Source: Palsa-504 sp963744575
Lineage (GTDB): Bacteria > Actinomycetota > Actinomycetes > Streptosporangiales > Streptosporangiaceae
Length of the DNA stretch: 64,000 nucleotides
Direction of reading: 5' to 3'
Assembly (NCBI GenBank): GCA_963744575.1
Contig: CAVUUF010000008.1
Span: forward strand, 1 to 64,000
Shown here: positions 25,325-32,323 of the stretch, piece by piece
Layout: every line of letters begins with the position of its first letter
Position numbering within the stretch: position 1 is the first letter of the stretch
Position numbers and translations under genes: made by a program
The notes under the pieces: model-generated
The model's input: the letters and a program-made list of their open reading frames with translations, nothing else
Told to the model about the DNA's origin: nothing
Databases searched by the model: none

Positions 25325-25690
25325 GTGGATATCTCCGAGAGCGCGCCTGTCCTGCGTATCGGCGAGCTGAGCCAGCGTCTCGGCGTCAGCGATCACGTGC
25401 TGCGGGCCTGGGAAAGGCGCTACGGCCTGCTGCGGCCAGGCCGTCTGCCCGCGACCGCAAGCGAGCTGGCCGGGACACTGCGGGAGGCCCTGGATGCCTT
25501 CGACGAGCCGGCTGCGCAGGCGATCCTTGACCGGCTGGTGTCCGATCTGTCGGTGCCTGCGCTGGCCCGGGCCGCCCCGCTGGTCCTGGCCGGGGCCGGG
25601 GCCACCCCGCGGCTCGCAGCGGCTGTCGGGGCCCGGCTGCCCGATGGCGATGCGGTTACCGCCGCTTCGGCCATAGGGCGGCTCCTGTGA
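25325..25690 (+). CDS. MerR-family regulator, shortened LitR/CarH-like form
   Basis: Residues about 10-38 are the MerR helix-turn-helix (LRIGELSQRLGVSDHVLRAW, then ERRYGLLRP). The usual wing (GGxRLYS) is absent: the sequence jumps directly to RLPATASELAGTLREALDAF and PAAQAILDRLVSDLSVPALA, which is the helical bundle preceding the B12-binding domain in LitR/CarH-type proteins. The cobalamin-binding domain is missing; the end is Ala/Leu-rich and the total is 121 residues against about 300. Either a naturally reduced regulator or an internally deleted gene. It overlaps the WhiB start by four bases. Confidence 0.65.
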   Translation: MDISESAPVLRIGELSQRLGVSDHVLRAWERRYGLLRPGRLPATASELAGTLREALDAFDEPAAQAILDRLVSDLSVPALARAAPLVLAGAGATPRLAAAVGARLPDGDAVTAASAIGRLL

Positions 25691-25959
25691 CCGCTCCGGC
25701 CGCCAGCTACCACGGCACCTCCTGGCGTGAGTCGGCGGCCTGCCGCTGCTGCGATCCCGAGCTGTTCTTCCCGATCGGCAAGGCCGGCCCGGCCCTCGTC
25801 CAGGCCCAGCGGGCCAAGGCGATCTGCGCCCGCTGCCCGGTCCGGCAGCGCTGCCTGGCCTTCGCGCTGGACACTCGCCAGGACTACGGAATCTGGGGCG
25901 GCTACGACGAGGACGAGCGCCGCCTCCTGCACCGTCGGCGGCGGCATCCGGGCACCTGA
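25687..25959 (+). CDS. WhiB-family Fe-S transcription factor
   Basis: The 90-residue protein carries the four-Cys cluster set (Cys near position 19, then ICARCPVRQRCLAFAL) and the DNA/sigma-contact turn GIWGGYDEDERR, followed by an Arg-rich tail. The first block reads ACRCCDPELFFP, with extra Cys residues next to the cluster ligand. WhiB proteins bind a [4Fe-4S] cluster and region 4 of the primary sigma factor. The GTG at 25687 overlaps the MerR stop, so the two are co-translated. The target is unknown. Confidence 0.88.
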   Translation: MTAPAASYHGTSWRESAACRCCDPELFFPIGKAGPALVQAQRAKAICARCPVRQRCLAFALDTRQDYGIWGGYDEDERRLLHRRRRHPGT

Positions 25960-25990
25960 CACCCCGTGAGGACTGATCCGCCAGTCCCGG

Positions 25991-26074
25991 GGGTGCCACT
26001 GTGGAGCCATGATGGCACCACAATGGCATCATTAAGACTTGTGCTGACGCCATAATGGTGCCATACTGGCGTCA
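25991..26074 (+). promoter_or_regulatory. Operator array: seven TGGNNNCA-type 8-mers at 11-bp spacing
   Basis: The 8-mers are GGGTGCCA (25991), TGGAGCCA (26002), TGGCACCA (26013), TGGCATCA (26024), TGACGCCA (26045), TGGTGCCA (26056) and TGGCGTCA (26067). Starts are 11 bp apart within each group, with one 21-bp step between the groups. TGACGCCA and TGGCGTCA are exact inverted copies. A possible promoter (TTGTGC 26039-26044, 17 bp, CATACT 26062-26067) lies within the array, and the last site touches the ATG at 26074. Such same-face iteration is typical of ribbon-helix-helix repressors such as the one encoded immediately downstream. Confidence 0.7.
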
Positions 26075-26589
26075 TGGAACTAGAACCGTATGTCGCGACG
26101 CTCCGCCAGGAGCTGGCCGCAGCCGCCGAGATGGCGGGAACGGAGGCTCGCGAGCTCGCCGAGCGTCTGGCCGCCCCGCTGGAGTCGGCGGCCCGGCTGG
26201 CGCTGCTCGAGGCGCTTTCCGCGGCGGCCGACGAGATCACGCGCGACCTCGCGCCCGGTTCGGTCCACGTTCGCCTGCGCGGGCGCGAGCCGAGCTTCGT
26301 CGTGACGCCTGCGCTACCCGACTTCTTCGCCGAGCCGGTTACCCCGGCGCCAGCAGCTCTGCCCCCAGTGCCGACGGATACCGACGAAGGAGCAACCGCC
26401 CGCATCAGCTTCCGGCTGGGCGAGAGCCTCAAGGGCCGGATCGAGCAGGCCGCTGACCGGGCCGGACTGTCAGTCAACAGCTGGCTCACCCGCGCGGCCG
26501 CGGCCGCGCTCGAATCCGACGACTCAGCCCGCGGTGCGGAACGGCGCAGCGCTCGTGGTGACGAGCGCTTCACCGGCTGGGTGCGCTAA
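26074..26589 (+). CDS. HicB-like ribbon-helix-helix regulator
   Basis: The 171-residue protein has an N-terminal helical domain (LEPYVATLRQELAAAAEMAG, then LAPLESAARLALLEALSAAA) and a C-terminal ribbon-helix-helix motif (ARISFRLGESLKGRIEQAAD, then RAGLSVNSWLTRAAAAALE). It is annotated in relatives as a HicB-family antitoxin, but no HicA toxin gene is next to it. Its conserved neighbours are a DUF4097 protein and a DrrAB-type ABC exporter, so it is more likely the regulator of that operon. Start ATG 26074 has no ribosome-binding site, in line with a leaderless mRNA, and an operator array lies directly upstream. Confidence 0.85.
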   Translation: MELEPYVATLRQELAAAAEMAGTEARELAERLAAPLESAARLALLEALSAAADEITRDLAPGSVHVRLRGREPSFVVTPALPDFFAEPVTPAPAALPPVPTDTDEGATARISFRLGESLKGRIEQAADRAGLSVNSWLTRAAAAALESDDSARGAERRSARGDERFTGWVR

Positions 26590-26654
26590 GCGCCCGCGCA
26601 CCACCACGTCAGATCCCCACCAAGACCCATCCGAATCCCTGAGGAGAAATCACC

Positions 26655-27497
26655 ATGTCTACTTTCAGCACCCCCGAGCCGATCCCGGTGACGATCGATA
26701 TAGCGGCAGGCGATGTCCGCGTGCTCGCGAGCGAGCGCAGCGACACCGTCGTTGAGGTCCGCCCAAGCACCAGCTCACATGAGCCGGATGTCAAGGCCGC
26801 CGAGCAGACCAAGGTCGAGTACACCGCCGCCGGCCTGCTGATCAAGGGGCCCAGGCAGCGCAGCCTTGGCCTTCGCAAGGTCGGGTCTGTCGACGTGACC
26901 GTCGAGCTGCCGGCCAGCTCGCAGATTGAGGCCGAGGCCGGGATAGGCGCGCTGCGTTTCTCGGGCCAGCTCGGCAAGTGCCAGGCCAAGATCGGGGCGG
27001 GCAGCATTGACGTTGAGGAGGCCGGACCGGTCGACCTGCAAGCCGGCGCAGGCGCGATCGCTGTCGACCACGTCTCCGGCCACGCCGAGATCACCACCGG
27101 ATCTGGCCGGCTGCGCGTCAGCCACGTCGACGGGTCCGCGGTGATCAAGAACTCCAACGGCGACACCTGGGTGGGCACGGTCACCAGCGACGTGCGGGTA
27201 AGCGCGGCCAACGGCACGATCGAGATCGGCAGCGCCGGCGCCGACGTCACTGCCAGCAGCGCGAACGGCGCGATCCGCGTCGATGACCTCACCCGCGGCT
27301 CGGCGTCGCTCAAGACGAGCATGGGCGAGATCCAGTTCGGCGTCCACGCGGGCACCGCCGCCAAGATCGACGCCTACACCCGTCTCGGCGCCGTCCGCAA
27401 CTCCATGGATACGGCCGACAGCCCCGGGCCGACCGACGAGGTCCTCGAGGTCCACGCGCGGACGAGCTTCGGTGACATCGTGATCCGGCGGTCTTGA
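26655..27497 (+). CDS. DUF4097 family beta-helix-repeat protein
   Basis: The 280-residue protein is built of repeated short strands typical of DUF4097: VTIDIAAGDVRVLASERSDT, then IGAGSIDVEEAGPVDLQAGA, ITTGSGRLRVSHVDGSAVIK and IRVDDLTRGSASLKTSMGEI. There is no signal peptide or transmembrane helix, so it is predicted cytosolic, unlike many DUF4097 proteins. ATG 26655 follows GAGGAG. It is the second gene of a four-gene operon with the RHH regulator and the ABC exporter. Function unknown; the conserved gene order suggests a role linked to the transporter. Confidence 0.88.
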   Translation: MSTFSTPEPIPVTIDIAAGDVRVLASERSDTVVEVRPSTSSHEPDVKAAEQTKVEYTAAGLLIKGPRQRSLGLRKVGSVDVTVELPASSQIEAEAGIGALRFSGQLGKCQAKIGAGSIDVEEAGPVDLQAGAGAIAVDHVSGHAEITTGSGRLRVSHVDGSAVIKNSNGDTWVGTVTSDVRVSAANGTIEIGSAGADVTASSANGAIRVDDLTRGSASLKTSMGEIQFGVHAGTAAKIDAYTRLGAVRNSMDTADSPGPTDEVLEVHARTSFGDIVIRRS

Positions 27498-27529
27498 ACC
27501 CTCTCTTCACGCCCCCGAAAGGAACCCCG

Positions 27530-28492
27530 ATGACCACGACATCCGCGGCCAGGTCGGCGATCTCGGTAACCGGGCTGCAGAAGTCCTTCGGCGACAAGGT
27601 CGTGCTCGATGGCATCGATCTGACTGTCCAGGAAGGGACGATCTTTGCCCTGCTCGGGCCGAACGGCGCTGGCAAGACCACGACGGTGCACATCCTGTCC
27701 ACCCTGATCCCCGCTGACGGCGGGGAGGCACAGGTCGCGGGCCACGACGTCGCGGCCGAGGCCAACTCGGTCCGCGCCGCGATCGGCGTGACCGGCCAGT
27801 TCTCGGCGGTCGACAACCTCCTGACCGGCGAGGAGAACCTCCTGCTCATGGCCGACCTGCATCACCTGGGCCGGGCCGAGGGACGGTGCCGGGCCGCCGC
27901 GCTGCTCGATCAGTTCGACCTGACCGATGCCGCCAGGAAGACGGCCGCGACCTACTCGGGTGGCATGCAGCGCCGGCTCGACCTCGCCATGACGCTGGTC
28001 GGCAGCCCGCGGCTGATCTTCCTGGACGAGCCCACCGCCGGCCTGGACCCGCGCAGCCGCCGGAACATGTGGCGGACCATCCGTGACCTGGCCGCCCAGG
28101 GCGTGACGATCTTCCTCACCACCCAGTACCTGGAGGAGGCCGATCAGCTTTCCGACCGGATCGCGGTCCTCGACCACGGGCGCATCGTCGCCGAGGGCAC
28201 CGCCGAGGAGCTCAAGCGCCAGATCCCCGGCGGACATATCCGGCTGCAGTTCGAGAACCTAGACGAGCTGGAGTCGGCCGAGCGCGTCCTCGTCGTGACC
28301 TCGCGCGACGACGAGAGCCTGTCCCTGCAGGTACCAAGCGACGGCGACATCCCGGCGCTGCGCGCGCTGCTCGACCGGCTCGACAACGCGTCGGTCAAGG
28401 CCGAGCGCCTGTCGATCCACACACCCGACCTCAACGACGTCTTCTTCGCCTTGACCGGCCACCCCGACCCGCAGAAAGCCAGCCAGCGATGA
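27530..28492 (+). CDS. DrrA-type ABC exporter ATP-binding protein
   Basis: The 320-residue protein carries Walker A GPNGAGKTT, signature YSGGMQRRLDLA, Walker B LIFLDEPTAGLDP and a switch glutamine/histidine region LTTQYLEEADQLSDRIAVLD. The C-terminal 90 residues match the daunorubicin-resistance (DrrA) C-terminal domain. ATG 27530 follows AAAGGAA; an upstream in-frame ATG at 27494 lacks a site. It overlaps the permease gene by four bases (ATGA). Substrates of this operon type are not known; drug or lipid export is usual for the family. Confidence 0.92.
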   Translation: MTTTSAARSAISVTGLQKSFGDKVVLDGIDLTVQEGTIFALLGPNGAGKTTTVHILSTLIPADGGEAQVAGHDVAAEANSVRAAIGVTGQFSAVDNLLTGEENLLLMADLHHLGRAEGRCRAAALLDQFDLTDAARKTAATYSGGMQRRLDLAMTLVGSPRLIFLDEPTAGLDPRSRRNMWRTIRDLAAQGVTIFLTTQYLEEADQLSDRIAVLDHGRIVAEGTAEELKRQIPGGHIRLQFENLDELESAERVLVVTSRDDESLSLQVPSDGDIPALRALLDRLDNASVKAERLSIHTPDLNDVFFALTGHPDPQKASQR

Positions 28493-29283
28493 CTACCTTG
28501 TCCTACGCGGTCGCCGACTCCGCGACGATGCTCCGGCGCAACCTCAAGCACCTGCAGCGCTACCCGGCGATGACATTGATGATCATCATGGTCCCGGTAA
28601 TATTCCTGCTGCTGTTCGTGTACGTCTTCGGCAGCACGCTCGGCGCAGGCCTCGGCCACCTGGGCGACGGCCGCGCCGTCTACCTGCGCTATGTGACGCC
28701 AGGGATCGCCCTGCTCACCCTGGGCACCGCGGCCACCTCCACCGCGGTCTCGGTCGCCATGGACATGAGCAGCGGGATCATCGCCCGGTTCCGCACCATG
28801 GCGATCGCCCGGGTCTCGGTGCTGACCGGCCACGTACTCGGCAGCATGATCCAGTCCTTGTTCAGCATCGCCCTCGTGATCGGCGTCGCCGTGGCCATGG
28901 GCTTCCGGACCAGCGCTGACCCGCTGTCCTGGCTCGCGGTGGCCGGCCTGCTGATCCTGATCACTTTCGCGATCACCTGGCTCTCGGTGGCGCTGGGCCT
29001 GGTCAGTGGCAGCGCGGAGACCGCCAGCAACCTGCCGATGTTCCTGATGGTCCTGCCATTCCTTGGCAGCGGCTTCGTCCCGACCCACACGATGCCCGTC
29101 GGGCTGCGGTGGTTCGCCGAGTACCAGCCGTTCACCCCGGTGATTCAGACCGTCCGCGGGCTGCTGGTCGGCGGCGGGATCGGGGACAACGCGATCATGG
29201 CGATCGGCTGGGGCGTCGGCATCGCCGCGCTGTCCTACCTGTGGGCCAGGAGGCTGTACCGGCGTCCGATGCAGGCCAGGTGA
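28489..29283 (+). CDS. DrrB-type ABC-2 permease
   Basis: The 264-residue protein has six hydrophobic helices, including YPAMTLMIIMVPVIFLLLFV and a conserved ABC-2 segment MPVGLRWFAEYQPFTPVIQT. It begins with a cytoplasmic helix containing RRNLKHLQRYP, the element that contacts the ATPase. It is the last gene of the RHH/DUF4097/DrrAB operon. A 14-bp perfect palindrome (CCGCGGCGCCGCGG at 29302-29315) soon after the stop could serve as a terminator. Confidence 0.92.
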   Translation: MTTLSYAVADSATMLRRNLKHLQRYPAMTLMIIMVPVIFLLLFVYVFGSTLGAGLGHLGDGRAVYLRYVTPGIALLTLGTAATSTAVSVAMDMSSGIIARFRTMAIARVSVLTGHVLGSMIQSLFSIALVIGVAVAMGFRTSADPLSWLAVAGLLILITFAITWLSVALGLVSGSAETASNLPMFLMVLPFLGSGFVPTHTMPVGLRWFAEYQPFTPVIQTVRGLLVGGGIGDNAIMAIGWGVGIAALSYLWARRLYRRPMQAR

Positions 29284-29577
29284 CTTGCGCGGCCGCCGAA
29301 ACCGCGGCGCCGCGGCCAGGTTCCCCGGATCCGGCCGAGGCGCCGCCATCTCTACGGGTCCTGCGCGCAGGCGCCGTGGCTGCCCGGTCATCAACTGACA
29401 GACCTGGACCCGGAACGCCATCTCCGGCCGCGCACAGCCGCCGGCGGCTCGGAAACCGTCTGCACCACCGTCGCCTAACCTGAAGCGCAAGACCAGAGCA
29501 CCGTGACTCACGCGCGTGACCAGAACTGATATGGAAGAGTCCAGACGCATCGCGTGGTCAGCGGCGCCGCTCCGGTT
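29284..29577. other. Intergenic, converging genes, no gene seen
   Basis: About 290 bp between the ABC permease and the VOC gene. Apart from the palindrome near 29302 I see no organised signal. Open frames here are proline/arginine-rich and match nothing. Confidence 0.4.
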
Positions 29578-30018
29578 CTACTCGTTGGAGTTCCACGCGA
29601 TCTCGAAGAGATGACCATCGGGATCGGTGAAGTACCCGGAGTAGACGCCGAACGGGCGCATATGAGCGGGCGCGGTCAGCGTGCCCCCGGCGGCTTCGAC
29701 TTGCCGGAGCAGCTTGTCGACGTCTGCCTGTGATTCAGCGGGGAGGCCCAGGCTGAACTCGGTGGAGCTAGGCGGGCCGGGCGGCAGGCTGGCGTCCTTG
29801 GCGAGGTTGGTCCGTTCGTACAAGCCGAGCAGCAGGCCTCCGTCGAGATTGAAGAAAGCGATGGTTCCATCGGCGCCGGTAACCTCGTCGTGGAACTCCT
29901 GCCCGACGATGCCCTCGGTCGGCCAGCCCAAGCCGTCACGGTAGAAGGCGACTGACCGGCCGAGATCGTCTACGGCCAGAGTGATGAAGAAGATTTTCGC
30001 TCGCAATGCATCTCCCAT
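29578..30018 (-). CDS. VOC (glyoxalase-like) family protein
   Basis: From ATG 30018 the 146-residue protein reads AKIFFITLAVDDLGRSVAFY, then RDGLGWPTEGIVGQEFHDEV, and ends FGVYSGYFTDPDGHLFEIAW, the hallmark C-terminal strand with the metal-ligand Glu. Two beta-alpha-beta-beta-beta modules are present. Typical roles are glyoxalase, fosfomycin-type resistance or dioxygenase; the substrate cannot be assigned. A longer frame exists from 30075, but the family begins at the AKIFF strand. A TTG at about 30006 after GGGAG is an alternative start. Confidence 0.88.
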   Translation of the reverse strand: MGDALRAKIFFITLAVDDLGRSVAFYRDGLGWPTEGIVGQEFHDEVTGADGTIAFFNLDGGLLLGLYERTNLAKDASLPPGPPSSTEFSLGLPAESQADVDKLLRQVEAAGGTLTAPAHMRPFGVYSGYFTDPDGHLFEIAWNSNE

Positions 30019-30071
30019 CGGTCGTGACGGGGGCCGGTCGCCGGGCCCTCGTGATGATTTAGAGTCTGCCC

Positions 30072-30269
30072 TCAAGCACCGACATTCTGGACGGCATCTC
30101 CCTTCTCGATCACGTCGGCTTGTTTCAGGATCTTGAAGATCTCCTGGGCGTCGGAGTCAACGTCGTCGCGCGGAGTGGGCTCAAGCCTCGGGATGATCAC
30201 ATTCGCGCCGAGGCCGTGGATCTGTGAGCAGAGGAGTCGATGACCTTCTGGCAGATCTGGCATAGCCAA
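30072..30269 (-). CDS. Hypothetical 65-aa protein, doubtful
   Basis: A frame reading PRLEPTPRDDVDSDAQEIFK, then ILKQADVIEKGDAVQNVGA, is acidic and helical, unlike antisense noise. I do not recognise it, and there is no clear ribosome-binding site before the ATG at 30269. It ends three bases inside the longer VOC frame. It may be a genuine small protein or a remnant. Confidence 0.3.
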   Translation of the reverse strand: MAMPDLPEGHRLLCSQIHGLGANVIIPRLEPTPRDDVDSDAQEIFKILKQADVIEKGDAVQNVGA

Positions 30270-30337
30270 TCATGCATCGCCTTCCGCCCCGGCGCAGGCA
30301 CGCCAGCACAAGCAGGAGAGGCCACGGAACCTCCTGG

Positions 30338-31147
30338 CTAGACCGGGACCGGTTTCCTGGCCAGACCGCCCAGCATGTAGACCGGTCCCGGTGACGTCGC
30401 CGGCGCGTCAGTCCAGCCGCCTCGCCAGCTCTGTACCGCGACGAGCCCCGGGGGAACGAGCTCGAGGCCGTCGAGGAACCCCCGGCTCTCGGCAAGCATG
30501 TGGTTGTACACGTCCGCAGCCGTATAAGCCTGGCTGAGCTGCGCCCATAGCGTCTGGTCGTCGCACCGTCCGGTTGAGATCACGACGTAGCTGCCCGGCG
30601 CGGCCAGCCGCATATAGCCGGTCACCACGGCGCGAGCCTGCGTGGCCGGGATGAGGCTGAGTACCAGGCCGAAGATAAAGCAAACGGGCTGGGCCAGGTC
30701 GATGACCGCGCGGAGGCCTAGATCCGCGAGCACCGAGTCCGGGTCGGTCAGGTCGGCCGCAGTCACCGCGACGCCGCGGGCAGGTGCCCGGAACGCCTTG
30801 GAATGCGCGAGGACCACGGGGTCGTCATCGACGTAGGCCACCCGCGCTGACCGGGTCACCGCCTGGGCCGTCAAGTGGATGTCTTCGAGAACCCCAGCCC
30901 TGGCCTTTTGCACCGGCGGCCCGGCGCCGAGGTCGACGAACTGGGTCACCCCCTGCCGGACCGCCCAGGTGACGGCGCGGGCGAGGAAGTACCGGTTCTC
31001 CAGGGCCGCGATGCCGAGTGACGGGTAGATCCGCAGCAGGCCGGCTGCCAGCTTGCGATCTGCGGCGTGTGCCTCGATGCCGCCGAGAAGGCAATCGTAG
31101 ACCCGGGCCACGTTGGGCCTGGTGGTATCAATGCCGACGTATGTCAT
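30338..31147 (-). CDS. SAM-dependent methyltransferase, DUF574 family
   Basis: The 269-residue protein has the DUF574 pattern: IDTTRPNVARVYDCLLGGIE at the start, ENRYFLARAVTWAVRQGVTQ, the SAM-binding strand FVDLGAGPP and the acidic loop VAYVDDDPVVLAHSKAF. This family is greatly expanded in filamentous actinomycetes, and the methyl acceptors are unknown. In many relatives the start is preceded by a helical extension; here it begins nearly at the core. Divergent from the binding-protein gene by 54 bp. Confidence 0.9.
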   Translation of the reverse strand: MTYVGIDTTRPNVARVYDCLLGGIEAHAADRKLAAGLLRIYPSLGIAALENRYFLARAVTWAVRQGVTQFVDLGAGPPVQKARAGVLEDIHLTAQAVTRSARVAYVDDDPVVLAHSKAFRAPARGVAVTAADLTDPDSVLADLGLRAVIDLAQPVCFIFGLVLSLIPATQARAVVTGYMRLAAPGSYVVISTGRCDDQTLWAQLSQAYTAADVYNHMLAESRGFLDGLELVPPGLVAVQSWRGGWTDAPATSPGPVYMLGGLARKPVPV

Positions 31148-31201
31148 CCGGAGTGACCTCTCATGTCCGCTCCCGTCGGTGTGAGGTTACAGTGAGGCGA
31201 C

Positions 31202-32218
31202 ATGGACAGGCCGCTGCGCATCGGGGCCTGTCTGTCCCTGTCCGGCAGGTTCGCGCGGTTCGGCCGTCAGGCGGCCCGCGGCCTGGAAGCGTGGCAGTCC
31301 CTGGACGGGCAGGCCGACCTGCTGATCGAAGATGACCGCAGCGACCGGCACGCCCTCGAGATGGTCCTGCCCGGCGTGGCCGCCCGCTGCGACATCCTGC
31401 TCGGGCCGTACTCCACGCAGCTGATGCGGGCCGCGGGGCGCGTGGCCGCCGAGTCGGGCCGGGTCCTGTGGAATCAGGGCGGTTCCGGTGATGATGTCGA
31501 GGAGGCGCACCCCGGCCACATCGTCTCCGTGTTGACGCCGACCAGCCGGTACGCGGAGCCGTTCCTGCTGCGGCTGGCCAGCGAGCCAGGCGGCCCGCGC
31601 GACCTGTGCATCGTCCACGGGCCCGGCAGCTTCGGGCGCCAGGTAGCTGACGGGGCCGAGCGGATGGCGCGTGATCTCGGCATCCCCGCGGTGCGCGCCA
31701 CGCCTGACGATCAGATCCCGCCGGCTGGCATGGCAGCGGAATGGAATCTGCTCAGCGTCGGCGTTTTCGAGCAGGACGCCGAACTGGTCCGTCGGGCGCC
31801 GCATTTGCCGCACCCGCCCCGCCGGGTGTGCGCGGTCGCGGCGGGCGTGCGGGACTTCGGCCGCGCGGTCGATGACCCCGAGGGGATCTTCGGCATCGCT
31901 CAGTGGTTCCCGGGCGGCAAGGCGGAAATCGCGCTGGGACCGGCCGAGGGGGACTTCGTCGGCGCGTATCTCCGCCGTGGCGGCGTACCGCCGGACTACC
32001 CTGCGGTCCAGGCGGCCGCCGGAGCGATCATCGCCACGCATTGCGCGAGGCTCGCCGGGGGCACAGCCCGCGACGGTCTCTGGGCCGCGGCGAGCGATCT
32101 GGACACGTCGACGCTGTTCGGCGGCTTCAAGATCGACCCGGGAAGCGGCGCCCAGATCAAGCACCAGACGGTGCTCGTGCGCTGGCAAGGCAACCAGCCA
32201 GTGCCCGCGGGGATCTGA
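31202..32218 (+). CDS. Periplasmic-binding-protein type 1 (LivJ/AmiC-like), no signal peptide
   Basis: The 338-residue protein has the class-1 binding fold: RIGACLSLSGRFARFGRQAA, then RCDILLGPYSTQLMRAAGRV and HPGHIVSVLTPTSRYAEPFL. It starts directly on the first strand; there is no signal peptide or lipobox Cys. So it is probably cytosolic, like AmiC-type ligand sensors, rather than a classical ABC substrate-binding lipoprotein, and no transporter genes adjoin it. It shares a 54-bp promoter region with the DUF574 methyltransferase and is convergent with the P450 gene. Ligand unknown; amino acids or amides are usual for the fold. Confidence 0.8.
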   Translation: MDRPLRIGACLSLSGRFARFGRQAARGLEAWQSLDGQADLLIEDDRSDRHALEMVLPGVAARCDILLGPYSTQLMRAAGRVAAESGRVLWNQGGSGDDVEEAHPGHIVSVLTPTSRYAEPFLLRLASEPGGPRDLCIVHGPGSFGRQVADGAERMARDLGIPAVRATPDDQIPPAGMAAEWNLLSVGVFEQDAELVRRAPHLPHPPRRVCAVAAGVRDFGRAVDDPEGIFGIAQWFPGGKAEIALGPAEGDFVGAYLRRGGVPPDYPAVQAAAGAIIATHCARLAGGTARDGLWAAASDLDTSTLFGGFKIDPGSGAQIKHQTVLVRWQGNQPVPAGI

Positions 32219-32323
32219 TAACTGGCGGCGTGCCATGGATGGAGCGTTCCCGGAGGTCAGGTACGTCGCGCGACGTCGCTGCCCTGCCGCACGGTCGCAG
32301 CCAGCGGCGACCCGAAGGCTGCG

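Noticed and set aside
26074..26589. HicAB toxin-antitoxin system
   Set aside because: No HicA-like RNase is encoded on either side; the neighbours are a DUF4097 protein and an ABC exporter.
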